From Brachybacterium sp036311905 (GTDB taxonomy: Bacteria > Actinomycetota > Actinomycetes > Actinomycetales > Dermabacteraceae), in assembly GCF_036311905.1 (NCBI RefSeq), contig NZ_JAZDCH010000005.1, positions 1 through 64,000 of the forward strand: a stretch of 64,000 nt of DNA. Direction: 5' to 3'. Every line of letters begins with the position of its first letter. Position 1 is the stretch's first letter. Shown in pieces: positions 54,060 to 62,160 of this stretch. Under the pieces are notes generated by a model. It ran no database searches, was not told where the DNA came from, and saw only the letters and a list, made by a program, of their open reading frames with translations. The translations under genes were made by a program, and so were the position numbers.

Positions 54060-54088
54060 GCGGTTCTCGCTTCCTGCCGGAAAGATGC

Positions 54089-54110
54089 TCCGGGCGGGGT
54101 GCCGCCCGGA
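54089..54110 (-). other. Hairpin in the rbpA mRNA leader
   Basis: A perfect 9-bp inverted repeat (54089-54097 and 54102-54110) with a four-base loop lies between the promoter and the rbpA ribosome site. It could stabilise the leader or affect translation. Confidence 0.45.
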
Positions 54111-54125
54111 AGGTCTGTGTCGGTC

Positions 54126-54152
54126 AACGCCGCACGGGCACGATCTGTTCCC
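54126..54152 (-). promoter_or_regulatory. SigR/SigH-type ECF promoter of rbpA
   Basis: On the minus strand GGGAAC (54152-54147) and GTT (54128-54126) are separated by exactly 18 bases, matching the GGAA(T/C)-N18-GTT consensus of the thiol-oxidative sigma SigR/SigH. Streptomyces rbpA is a SigR target. The predicted leader is about 60 bases. Confidence 0.65.
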
Positions 54153-54191
54153 GTTCCGGTCGGGGGACCGGTGCCCGCGGCGGACCGTCGG

Positions 54192-55010
54192 TCACGCGCC
54201 GTCGGCCTGCCCGGAGAGGAGCTCCGAGAGCAGATCGACGCGATTGGTGATGATACCATCCACGCCGCTGACCAGCAGATGCCGCATGTGCTCCGGGTCG
54301 TCCACCGTCCACACGTGCACCTCGCAGCCGGCGCGGTGAGCGGCCGCGATGTTCGCGGGGGTGACGATGGGCACGCCCTGGTAGGTCTCCGGCACCTGGA
54401 GCGCGCCGAAGGGCCGCAGGATCCGGGCGATGACCCGGTCGGGCGCCTCGACGGCGCGGGCGGCGAGGAAGGCGGCGATCGTGGCGCGGCCGGGGGAGCG
54501 GACCGGGGTGACCCCGGTGGCGGCCTTCACCGTCGCGACGGCCTTGCGCGCCACGACGTCGTGGAAGCTGGTCAGGCAGATGCGGTCGGCGCTGCGGGTG
54601 CGGGCGATGGCCGCGACGGTCGGCCCGATGGCCTCGGGAACCTTGACGTCGACGTTGACCTGGACCTCGGGGAAGCCTCCGAGCACGTCCTCGAGCATCG
54701 CGAGCGGCTCCTCGCCCGCGAGGCGGATGGCGCCTGCCTCCTCGGCGCTGAGCTCCGCGATGCGGCGGGGGTCCCCGGCGATCCGCTGCAGATCGGGGTC
54801 GTGGACGGTCAGCGCGAGGTGGTCCGCGGTGGCGCGCACGTCGGTCTCGAGGACGTCGGCGCCCGCGGCGATCGCGCGCTCGAAGGCCCCGAGGGTGTTC
54901 TCGGCGCCGTCCGCGACGAGCCCCCGGTGCGCGATCCGCCGCGGCCGGGACCCGGGCAGGAAACGCGAGTGCGGTCGCCCCTCAGGGCTGTTGCTGATCG
55001 ATGAGGGCAT
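54192..55010 (-). CDS. Glycerophosphodiester phosphodiesterase
   Basis: 272 aa, GDPD family TIM barrel that hydrolyses glycerophosphodiesters to glycerol 3-phosphate and an alcohol. Seen: RRIAHRGLVADGAENTLGAF (catalytic His and Glu), GADVLETDVRATADHLALTV (metal Glu/Asp), and VHDPDLQRIAGD (second His). No signal peptide, so cytoplasmic. The ATG at 55010 is six bases after AGGAGG and overlaps the last 29 bases of the SURF1 gene, indicating coupling. Confidence 0.9.
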   Translation of the reverse strand: MPSSISNSPEGRPHSRFLPGSRPRRIAHRGLVADGAENTLGAFERAIAAGADVLETDVRATADHLALTVHDPDLQRIAGDPRRIAELSAEEAGAIRLAGEEPLAMLEDVLGGFPEVQVNVDVKVPEAIGPTVAAIARTRSADRICLTSFHDVVARKAVATVKAATGVTPVRSPGRATIAAFLAARAVEAPDRVIARILRPFGALQVPETYQGVPIVTPANIAAAHRAGCEVHVWTVDDPEHMRHLLVSGVDGIITNRVDLLSELLSGQADGA

Positions 55011-56049
55011 CCTCTTCCTCCTCGTCCTGGCCTCGGCGTCGCGCACGGGCGACGGTCCGGGGCTGGGTGCTGGTGCGGGTCCGACGGGGGCGGCCGCGGC
55101 TCGTGCTCTGTTCGCTCGAGAGCTCCGTCGTGGAGCCCCCAGCCGCCGCGACCGTGGCCGGGGCGGGCTCCGGCATGGTCGGGGTCGTCCCCGGGGCGGG
55201 TGCCGACTCGTCCGCGGGACCGGACCTCTCGGCGGCGACGGCGTCGCGCTCATCCTGCAGTCGGCGTCGCAGGACGTACACCAGCGCCGCGGGGAAGAAG
55301 ATCGCGAAGAGCACCCACTGCACGGTGTAGGAGAGATGGGGGCCGAGCGAGGTGTCGGGAGCGCGCAGGGCGATCGGGCGGGCGGAATCCGGCTGCTCGG
55401 CATCGAGCACCGCGTAGGCACCGGTGACCATCTCGCCGTCGAGGGGGAGGTCCGCGGCGATCTGCTGGGGGTTGATCGAGTGGACCTGGCCTTCGGGGCG
55501 CTCACGATCCAGGACCCGCTCGGCGGGCCGCACCCGGGCGGTGAGGGTGAGCTCTCCCGCGGGGACGGGGGCAGGGTCGTCGGGCTGCGAGGCGGAGTCC
55601 TGGGAGTCGACCCAGCCGCGCACGATCAGCAGAACGGTGCCGTCCTCGGCCCGGAAGGGGACCAGTTGATAGAAACCGGTGGCGCCGCCGTACTGGCGGT
55701 TGCGGACGTAGAGCACGCAGCCCGGGTCGGTGCAGTACTCGCCGCGGAGCTCCACGCGCTGCCAGTCGTCCTCGGCCGCGAGCGTGCTGCCCGGGGTGGG
55801 CAGCAGCCGGGAGAGGGCGGCGGGATCCGCGTCGTAGTTGGCCTCGATGACGGCGGCCTCGGCGCGGCGCTCCTCGAAGCGGTGCCACTGCCAGCGGCCG
55901 AGGCCCAGGCAGACGGTGGCGGCGAGGGTCACGAGGAGCAGACCGACGAGGGTCTCTCGGCTGAGGAGCACTCGGCGCCAGGAGACCCGTGGCGAGGCGT
56001 CGCTCCCCGCACTCGCCGTCGGGGGAGCGGGGTGCAGCGGACCGGTCAT
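54982..56049 (-). CDS. SURF1-family cytochrome oxidase biogenesis protein
   Basis: 355 aa. SURF1 proteins help insert haem A into the aa3 oxidase. The family layout is clear: one N-terminal membrane helix (LVGLLLVTLAATVCLGLGRW with the GRWQWHR motif), a soluble extracytoplasmic domain (VELRGEY, VRNRQYGGATGFYQLVPFR, VLLIVRGWVD), then a second helix (YTVQWVLFAIFFPAALVYVL). A further 95-residue Pro/Thr and then Arg-rich tail ends EEEEDALIDQQQP, longer than in most relatives. Confidence 0.92.
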   Translation of the reverse strand: MTGPLHPAPPTASAGSDASPRVSWRRVLLSRETLVGLLLVTLAATVCLGLGRWQWHRFEERRAEAAVIEANYDADPAALSRLLPTPGSTLAAEDDWQRVELRGEYCTDPGCVLYVRNRQYGGATGFYQLVPFRAEDGTVLLIVRGWVDSQDSASQPDDPAPVPAGELTLTARVRPAERVLDRERPEGQVHSINPQQIAADLPLDGEMVTGAYAVLDAEQPDSARPIALRAPDTSLGPHLSYTVQWVLFAIFFPAALVYVLRRRLQDERDAVAAERSGPADESAPAPGTTPTMPEPAPATVAAAGGSTTELSSEQSTSRGRPRRTRTSTQPRTVARARRRGQDEEEEDALIDQQQP

Positions 56050-56558
56050 GGGGCGTCCGGCGTGCGCGCCTGGTCTCCCTCGATCGCGGTGACGGCCCCC
56101 AGGTGCCCGGAGGCCTCGGTGAGCACGCCGATGAGGTCGTCAACGGCGAAGTCGACGAGCCGTACGAAGACGATCGCGGTGAGGGCGGCGAGGACGAATC
56201 CGAGGGCCGTCACCGTGATCGTCATGCCGAGGCGCAGGCGCGGACGCCGCTTCTCGGGCTTCGCCGGCGGGAAGCCGTAGTCCTCGTCCTCGAGATGGTT
56301 CTGGGACCACATCCCCGGGTTGAGGACGGAGACGGGGTAGGTGTCGACGCGAGCCCGGGGGCGGGCACCGCTCGCGGGGACATCGACGGAGTCCAGCAGC
56401 GGCGGTGCGGTGCGGGCGAGGGGCTCGTCCGGCAGCCACAGACGCCATCCCGCCGGCACCGGCCCCCACGCGTGCGGGGGCCGGAAGCCGTCCGGAGGGG
56501 TCCACCCGTCATGCGGGGGCTCCGGCCAGTTGGGCGGGGGGTTGAAGCGCGGACTCAC
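56046..56558 (-). CDS. Membrane protein with N-terminal Pro/Trp-rich motif
   Basis: 170 aa, unknown function. The first 43 residues are a regular Pro/Trp motif (FNPPPNWPEPPHDGW, then PPDGFRPPHAWGP, then VPAGWRLWLPD). A charged middle segment leads to one membrane helix (about 118-140, ITVTALGFVLAALTAIVFVR) and a short C-terminal tail. The same motif opens the next gene upstream. ATGA overlap with SURF1 and 4-base overlap with its larger neighbour suggest a co-translated set. Confidence 0.75.
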   Translation of the reverse strand: MSPRFNPPPNWPEPPHDGWTPPDGFRPPHAWGPVPAGWRLWLPDEPLARTAPPLLDSVDVPASGARPRARVDTYPVSVLNPGMWSQNHLEDEDYGFPPAKPEKRRPRLRLGMTITVTALGFVLAALTAIVFVRLVDFAVDDLIGVLTEASGHLGAVTAIEGDQARTPDAP

Positions 56559-58693
56559 GCAACGACGTCCCAGGTGTACTCGTCGGTCCAGTTGTTGTAG
56601 ACGAGCTTGTTGCCACCGGCCCGCTGCACGTCGTACAGCAGGATGTAGGTGTAGGTCTCCCCGGCCTTGAACGGGTAGAGGCTGTCGTAGTCCCGGCCGT
56701 TGTCGGCGAGGGAGTAGGTCTCGATGGACTCGCTGACGGTGCCGCCGTAGGGGGTGTTCAGCTCCCAGTAGAAGGACGGGAAGTCCATCTCGCCCTCGGT
56801 GACCTCGATCTGCGCGGTGACGACGAGGTACTCGCCGAACTCGGCCGGCTCAATGGTGCCGCCGTAGCTGCTGGGCAGGTTCTCCGCGGTCTGCCACTGC
56901 ATGTGCACGGTGACGTTCGCGGTACCGGTGTCGCTGATGACCTCCTGGGTCTGGGCGCCCTCAGCAGGCATGGTCGGCACCGGGGTGGTCGGATCGGGGG
57001 AGACGTACTCCTCCTCGTCCTCGGTGGTCTCCTCGTCGGTGGGCTCCTCCTCCGTGGCGGTGGGATCCTCCTCGACGGTGGTCTCCTCGGCGGTCGTCGT
57101 CTGATCCCCGCCGCCGCCGGCTTCGTCGTTCCCGCTCCGCGAGAACAGGACGATGCCGACGATGGCCGCGATCAGAGCGAACACGAGGACGAGGGCGATG
57201 CAGCCCACCCACCAGAAGCGGGCGATGACGCCCTTCTTCGGCGCCTCGTTCGGGCCGGTCGTGGCGGTCCAGCCCCCGGGCGACGTGGCCGGCGAGCCCT
57301 GGCCGAAGGCCGGGGCGGCGTAGTCCGACGCGGAGCCCTGGCCGTAGCCGGCGGGGGACGCCTGGCCGTAGCCGGCGGGAGACGCCTGGCCGTAGCCGGC
57401 GGGAGACGCCTGGCCGTAGCCGGCGGCCTGGTCCTGCTGGCCGTATCCGGCGGGGGAGGCCTGGCCGTAGCCGTCGGCGGAGTCCTGCTGGCCGTAGCCC
57501 GACGAGGACTGGTCCCCGTAGCCGCCCTGCTGGCCGTATCCGTTGGTCATGCCGCCATCCTGTCCGTAGGCCGGCGCCGCGGCCGCCGCATCCTGTCCCT
57601 GCTCGGCCGGAGCGGAGCCCTGCTGCTCGGCGCCGGTCGCGGTCTCGTACGGGGCCTGCTGGGCGAGGTCCGCCTGCAGATCGGGTCCCTGGTACTCGGC
57701 CGTCTCGCTCGCGCCCGTGGCCGAGGCCTCGGTTCCGCCGGCAACCTGGGCCTGCTGATCGGTGCTGGCGACGTGCGTGGCGTCGTCATCGAAGACCGGA
57801 GCGGCTGCGGCCTGCTGATCGGTCCCGGCGATGTGGGTCGCGTCGGCATCGACGAGCGCAGGCTCCTCCGCCGACGGCAGCTCGGACTCGGTTCCGGTCG
57901 CCTCGGCGCCGGCACCGGTCTCGGCGTCGGTGGCCAGCGGCTGCTCATCACGGGGCTCCCCGCGATGGGAACCGGCATAGGCAGCGGCGGCTCCGGCTCC
58001 GACGGCCCCGGCGCCCACGGTGCCTGCGGTCGCGGCCGACGCGGGAGCGGAGTCCTCGGTGCCCGAGTCGCTGTCCTCGACCGGAGCGGACGGCTCCTCG
58101 GCCACCGCGAAGTCGGAGGAGGACGCGTCGGACGCGTCCGCAGACCCGGACGCGCTCGAGCCGTAGGCGTCCGCGGCCCCGGCGTAGCTCCCGGTGTACT
58201 CGGGGGCGGCCGCGGGCTCGGAGTCGGTGGACTCCTGGCTGCCGAACGGTGCCTGCTCGGCGGGGAGGGCCTCGCCCTCCGCAGCGATCCCGGAGTCCGC
58301 CGGCGCGTCGCCCTGCGGAGTCTCGCTGTGCGGAGCCTCGGCCTGCGGAGCCTCAGCGGCGGGGGACAGGTCCTCGCCGCTCGGGGCGACGGAACCCGCG
58401 GAGACGATCCGCGTGGCATCGTCCTGCTCCTCGACGGCGGGCGCGGCAGCCGCGTCCTCGGCGAGCGGCGCCTCCTGGGCGGGGGCGCTCGGCTCGTCGG
58501 CGGGAGCCACGGGCTGCTCGGCAGGGGCCTGCTCGACGGACGCCTGATCGGCCGGGGCGGCCTCGCCCTCGACCCAGAAGTTCCAGCCCTCGGGGGCGGG
58601 ACCCCAGGCCGGATCCGGCTGCCACCCGGGCGGCGGGGTCCAGTTGGGATCGTCGATCTGCCAGTTCGGCGGAGGATTGAATCGGTAGGCCAT
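56555..58693 (-). CDS. Large repetitive membrane protein with Pro/Trp motif and C-terminal extracytoplasmic domain
   Basis: 712 aa, unknown function. It begins with the Pro/Trp motif (YRFNPPPNWQIDDPNWTPPP, then GWQPDPAWGP, PEGWNFWVE). About 330 residues rich in Ala, Glu, Pro and Asp follow, with repeated ATRIVSAG- and ATHIAGTD-type units. Gly-Tyr-Gln repeats (GYGQASPAGYGQ) are encoded by tandem 24-bp units. One membrane helix (WWVGCIALVLVFALIAAIVG), an acidic Thr/Glu linker, and a 130-residue folded domain (TANVTVHMQWQTAENLPSSY to the end) complete it, probably outside the cell. The ATG at 58693 is preferred over upstream starts because it begins the motif. Confidence 0.75.
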   Translation of the reverse strand: MAYRFNPPPNWQIDDPNWTPPPGWQPDPAWGPAPEGWNFWVEGEAAPADQASVEQAPAEQPVAPADEPSAPAQEAPLAEDAAAAPAVEEQDDATRIVSAGSVAPSGEDLSPAAEAPQAEAPHSETPQGDAPADSGIAAEGEALPAEQAPFGSQESTDSEPAAAPEYTGSYAGAADAYGSSASGSADASDASSSDFAVAEEPSAPVEDSDSGTEDSAPASAATAGTVGAGAVGAGAAAAYAGSHRGEPRDEQPLATDAETGAGAEATGTESELPSAEEPALVDADATHIAGTDQQAAAAPVFDDDATHVASTDQQAQVAGGTEASATGASETAEYQGPDLQADLAQQAPYETATGAEQQGSAPAEQGQDAAAAAPAYGQDGGMTNGYGQQGGYGDQSSSGYGQQDSADGYGQASPAGYGQQDQAAGYGQASPAGYGQASPAGYGQASPAGYGQGSASDYAAPAFGQGSPATSPGGWTATTGPNEAPKKGVIARFWWVGCIALVLVFALIAAIVGIVLFSRSGNDEAGGGGDQTTTAEETTVEEDPTATEEEPTDEETTEDEEEYVSPDPTTPVPTMPAEGAQTQEVISDTGTANVTVHMQWQTAENLPSSYGGTIEPAEFGEYLVVTAQIEVTEGEMDFPSFYWELNTPYGGTVSESIETYSLADNGRDYDSLYPFKAGETYTYILLYDVQRAGGNKLVYNNWTDEYTWDVVA
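57339..57426. repeat. 24-bp tandem repeats encoding GYGQASPA units
   Basis: Three consecutive copies at 57339, 57363 and 57387, plus a partial fourth from 57411, differ by single bases; degenerate copies continue to about 57550. All are in frame in the repetitive membrane protein gene, so copy number can change without a frameshift. Confidence 0.85.
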
Positions 58694-58764
58694 CAGGCAG
58701 CACCTTCCAGAGGCTGTATCCACGGACGGGCTTCCCCCAAGAACCCCGACACTCTCTCGCACCG

Positions 58765-58771
58765 TATCGTA
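58765..58771. promoter_or_regulatory. Overlapping divergent -10 elements before fabG and the repetitive membrane protein
   Basis: TATCGT (58765-58770, plus strand) and TACGAT (58771-58766, minus strand) share bases in the 148-base gap between the divergent genes. Each lies about 72 bases from its start codon. No good -35 is seen on either strand. Confidence 0.45.
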
Positions 58772-58841
58772 GAGCACACTGCGCCGCGGGAGATGCATCC
58801 CCGAAGCGTGCCGAACGATGCCGACCAGCAAGGAGCCCCCG

Positions 58842-59567
58842 ATGTCCGACGCCCCCCACGAGCCCCGCAGCGTCCTGATCACCGGCGGCAACCGCGGCAT
58901 CGGCCGCGCCATCGCCGAGGAGTTCCTGCGCCGCGGCGACCGGGTGGCAGTCACCAGCCGCTCGGGCGAGGGCGGTCCCGAGGGTGCGCTCACCGTCGCC
59001 GCGGATGTCACCGACGGCGCCTCCCTCGATGCGGCGATCGCCGCCGCCGAGTCGGCGCACGGCCCGATCGAGGTCCTCGTGGCCAATGCCGGCATCACCG
59101 ACGACCAGCTGCTGCTGCGCATGAGCGATGAGTCCTTCGAGAACGTCATCGACACGAACCTCACCGGCTCCTTCCGTGTCGTCCAGCGCGTCATCAAGTC
59201 GATGGTGCGCAAGAAGAAGGGCCGCATCGTGCTGATCTCCTCGGTCGTCGGCCTCTACGGCTCGCCCGGTCAGGTCAACTACGCCGCCTCGAAGTCCGGG
59301 CTCGTCGGCATCGCCCGCGCGCTGACCCGCGAGCTCGGCTCGCGCGGCATCACCGCGAACGTCCTCGCCCCCGGCTACATCGACACCGAGATGACCCAGG
59401 CTCTCTCCGAGGATCTCCAGGCCTCGTACCGCAAGGCCATCCCGGCGGGCCGCTTCGCCGATCCGGCCGAGGTCGCACGCGTCGTGTCCTTCCTCGCGAG
59501 CGACGACGCGGCCTACATCTCCGGCGCCGTCATCCCCGTCGACGGCGGCCTCGGCATGGGACACTGA
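58842..59567 (+). CDS. fabG: Short-chain dehydrogenase, 3-oxoacyl-ACP reductase type (FabG)
   Basis: 241 aa. NADP-dependent reductase fold: SVLITGGNRGIGRAIAEEFL (Gly-rich nucleotide loop), LVANAGITDDQLLLRM, IVLISSVVGLYGSPGQVNYA (catalytic Ser), and YAASKSGL (catalytic Tyr and Lys), then LAPGYIDTEMT and AVIPVDGGLGMGH. The full sequence matches FabG rather than a sugar dehydrogenase; substrate in vivo is probably beta-ketoacyl-ACP. The ATG at 58842 has AAGGAG seven bases upstream; the ATG eight codons earlier has no such site. Confidence 0.88.
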   Translation: MSDAPHEPRSVLITGGNRGIGRAIAEEFLRRGDRVAVTSRSGEGGPEGALTVAADVTDGASLDAAIAAAESAHGPIEVLVANAGITDDQLLLRMSDESFENVIDTNLTGSFRVVQRVIKSMVRKKKGRIVLISSVVGLYGSPGQVNYAASKSGLVGIARALTRELGSRGITANVLAPGYIDTEMTQALSEDLQASYRKAIPAGRFADPAEVARVVSFLASDDAAYISGAVIPVDGGLGMGH

Positions 59568-59624
59568 GCCCGGCCCTCGACCGGCCCCTCCCCATCGAAC
59601 GAACGAAGGCGTGAACGCAGCCCC

Positions 59625-60152
59625 ATGTCATCCTCGGACCCCGACAGTCGCCTCCTGCTCCTGATGCGTCACGGCAAGGCCGACAGCGGCACCGGCGTCG
59701 CGGACCACGAGCGTCCCCTCGCCGACCGCGGCCGGTCCCAGGCCCAACTGGTCGGGGAGTACCTCGAGTCCCAGAACGTGCGGGTCTCGCGGGTGCTCGT
59801 CTCGGACGCCCGGCGCACCACCGAGACCTGGGAGGCGGTGCTCTCGACGATGCCGTCCTTCGACGGCAAGGTGACCTTCCACGAGGACATCTACACCGGC
59901 GGCGGCCGCGAGCTCCTCGCCCTCATCCGCGAGGTGAAGGACAAGCACTCCGTGCTGCTGGTCATCGGGCACGAGCCGACGATCTCCTCGGTGATCTCCC
60001 ATCTCGCCGCCGAGGACTCCGATTCGGGGGCCGAGGCACAGGCCCGCATCGGCATGCCGACGGGGGCGATGGGAGTGCTGTCCGGCGCGCTGCCCCATTG
60101 GCAGGACCTCGACGAGGACGGGCTCACGTTGCATACCATCGTGCGCCCCTGA
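59625..60152 (+). CDS. SixA-type histidine phosphatase
   Basis: 175 aa of the histidine phosphatase superfamily. The nucleophile His lies in LLLLMRHGKADS (RHG), with RPLADRGRSQAQLVGEYL, SDARRTTETWE and VLLVIGHEPTISSVISHL (second His). SixA dephosphorylates phosphohistidine proteins in E. coli; other members act on small phosphate esters. No signal peptide. Its stop codon is two bases from that of serB on the opposite strand, with no terminator visible between them. Confidence 0.87.
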   Translation: MSSSDPDSRLLLLMRHGKADSGTGVADHERPLADRGRSQAQLVGEYLESQNVRVSRVLVSDARRTTETWEAVLSTMPSFDGKVTFHEDIYTGGGRELLALIREVKDKHSVLLVIGHEPTISSVISHLAAEDSDSGAEAQARIGMPTGAMGVLSGALPHWQDLDEDGLTLHTIVRP

Positions 60153-60154
60153 GG

Positions 60155-60817
60155 TCAGCGGGAGGCAGCGGCCTCCAGATGCGGCCAGGCGTCCAACAGC
60201 GACTCGCCGTCGAGGATCACGTCGGCCGCCTCACGCAGCGCGGGCTTCGCCCGGAACGCGATACCGGTCCCCGCCTCCTCGACCATCAGCCGGTCGTTCG
60301 CGCCGTCGCCCATCGCGACCACCCGCTCGCGCGGCAGCCCGTAGCGCTCGGCGAGCTCCAGCAGGGTGCGCCGCTTCGCTTCGCCGTCGATGATCGGACC
60401 GCTGACCTTGCCGGTGAAGCGACCGTCGACGATCTCGAAGCGGTTGGCGAGCACGTGATCGATGCCCGTCTCGGCGGCGAGGGGATCGATGATCTCGTGA
60501 AAGCCTCCGGAGACGAGAGCCGTCACCCAGCCGGCGGCCCGCGCCCGGGCCATCAGCTCGAGCGCGCCTGGCGTCGGCACGAGCACCGCCCGCACCTCGG
60601 CGAGCACCGACTCCTCGAGCCCCTCGAGCAGCGCCACCCGGGCGCGCAGCGACTGGGAGAAGTCGAGCTCCCCGCGCATGGCGGCGGTGGTGATCTCCTC
60701 GACCCGGTCCCGCACTCCCGCGTGCTCGGCGACGAGCTCGATCACCTCCTGCGTGAGGAAGGTCGAGTCGACGTCGGACACGAGCAGGCCCGTCGCCGTG
60801 CGCACCGTCCCGCTCAC
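60155..60817 (-). CDS. serB: Phosphoserine phosphatase
   Basis: 220-aa HAD-family enzyme, last step of serine synthesis. Seen: GLLVSDVDSTFLTQEVIELV (DxDST nucleophile), VTALVSGGFHEIID (motif II), KRRTLLELAERYG (motif III Lys) and VVAMGDGANDRLMVEEAGTG (motif IV). No N-terminal ACT domains, unlike longer SerB. The GTG start overlaps the glgC stop by 4 bases (GTGA), an unusual pairing with glycogen synthesis. Confidence 0.92.
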   Translation of the reverse strand: MSGTVRTATGLLVSDVDSTFLTQEVIELVAEHAGVRDRVEEITTAAMRGELDFSQSLRARVALLEGLEESVLAEVRAVLVPTPGALELMARARAAGWVTALVSGGFHEIIDPLAAETGIDHVLANRFEIVDGRFTGKVSGPIIDGEAKRRTLLELAERYGLPRERVVAMGDGANDRLMVEEAGTGIAFRAKPALREAADVILDGESLLDAWPHLEAAASR

Positions 60818-62055
60818 GGTTCGATGACCGTTCCCTTGCCGATCACGGTGATCCCGGACTCGGTGACCACCCAGCCCCGGGCGAGGTCGGCGGCGGCATC
60901 CAGACCGATCTGCGTGCGCGGCGGGATGATCACGTCCTTGTCGATGATCGCGCGGTGGATCTGGCAGTGCCGTCCGACGGTCACGTTGTCCATCAGCACC
61001 GAGTCGGAGACCGTCGACCAGGAGTTCAGCCGTACACCCGGGGAGAGAACGGAGTTGGAGACCTGCGCACCGGAGATCACCACGCCGGGCGAGATCACGG
61101 AGTCCACCGCCGTCCCCACGCGGCCGGGCCCGGCGTGCACGAACTTCGCCGGCGGCTCGTTGCGGTGGCCGGTGAAGGTGGGCCAGTCGCTGTTGTACAG
61201 GTTGAACACCGGATGCACGGCGATCAGGTCCATGTGCGCGTCGTAGAAGGCGTCGAGCGTGCCGACGTCCCGCCAGTAGTCGCGGTCGCGGTCCGTCGAG
61301 CCGGGGACGTCGTTGCGGATGAAGTCGTAGACCGCCGCATCGCCCGCGGCGACGAAACCGGGGACGATGTTGCCGCCCATGTCGTGCGCCGAGGAGTCGT
61401 CCTCCGCGTCGCGGGTCACGGCCTCGACCAGGGCATCCGCGTCGAAGATGTAGTTGCCCATCGAGGCGAGGATCTGGGTGGGGTCGTCGGCGAGCCCCTC
61501 CGTCTCCGTCGGCTTCTCGACGAAGGCCTTGATGGTGGTCGGGTCCGCCGGGTCGGTCTCGATCACACCGAACTGGTCGGAGAGCTCGAGCGGCTGGCGG
61601 ATCGCGGCGACGGTGCAGGACTTCCCGGAGGCGATGTGCGCCTCGAGCATCTGCGAGAAATCCATCCGGTAGATGTTGTCGGCCCCGACCACGAGCACGT
61701 GCTCGGGCTTCTCGTCGCGGATCAGGTTGAGGGACTGCGCGATCGCGTCGGCGCTCCCGCGGAACCAGTGCTTGCCCAGGCGCTGCTGCGCGGGGACGGG
61801 AGCGACGTAGTTCCCGAGCAGGGAGCTCATCCGCCACGTCTGCGCGATGTGCTTGTCCAGGGAATGGGACTTGTACTGGGTCAGCACGACCACTCGGAGG
61901 TAGCCCGAGTTGACGATGTTGGACAGGGCGAAGTCGATCAGACGATAGATGCCGCCGAAGGGGACGGCAGGCTTCGCACGATCCAGGGTCAGCGGCATCA
62001 GCCGCTTCCCCTCTCCGCCGGCGAGGACGATGGCGAGGACCTTCTTGGAGGACAT
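60814..62055 (-). CDS. glgC: Glucose-1-phosphate adenylyltransferase
   Basis: Makes ADP-glucose for glycogen and alpha-glucan synthesis. Seen: LAIVLAGGEGKRLMPLTLDR (pyrophosphorylase signature), PAVPFGGIYRLIDFALSNI, VVGADNIYRMDFSQML, and a left-handed beta-helix C-terminus (GVVISGAQVSNSVLSPGVRL). 413 aa. The ATG at 62055 has TATCCT six bases upstream, predicting a leaderless mRNA; a longer reading upstream crosses that element. Divergent from glgM, as in mycobacteria, and coupled to serB downstream. Confidence 0.95.
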   Translation of the reverse strand: MSSKKVLAIVLAGGEGKRLMPLTLDRAKPAVPFGGIYRLIDFALSNIVNSGYLRVVVLTQYKSHSLDKHIAQTWRMSSLLGNYVAPVPAQQRLGKHWFRGSADAIAQSLNLIRDEKPEHVLVVGADNIYRMDFSQMLEAHIASGKSCTVAAIRQPLELSDQFGVIETDPADPTTIKAFVEKPTETEGLADDPTQILASMGNYIFDADALVEAVTRDAEDDSSAHDMGGNIVPGFVAAGDAAVYDFIRNDVPGSTDRDRDYWRDVGTLDAFYDAHMDLIAVHPVFNLYNSDWPTFTGHRNEPPAKFVHAGPGRVGTAVDSVISPGVVISGAQVSNSVLSPGVRLNSWSTVSDSVLMDNVTVGRHCQIHRAIIDKDVIIPPRTQIGLDAAADLARGWVVTESGITVIGKGTVIEP

Positions 62056-62061
62056 AATGCG

Positions 62062-62067
62062 AGGATA
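62062..62067 (-). promoter_or_regulatory. -10 element for leaderless glgC
   Basis: TATCCT on the minus strand, six bases before the ATG at 62055. Apart from a 7-bp inverted repeat (62078-62084 and 62121-62127), the rest of the 105-base gap before glgM holds nothing I recognise. Confidence 0.55.
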
Positions 62068-62160
62068 GTGCAGACGTGGCACCGGTCACGCCGGGATCGC
62101 GGACGTCGATCGACGGCGGGCGGTGCCGGTGGACCAGAGGATCAGGAGAGGGGTCGGGAC

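Noticed and set aside
57339..57550. CRISPR-like spaced repeats
   Set aside because: Units are directly adjacent with no spacers, in frame inside a coding region, and translate to a GYGQASPA repeat.
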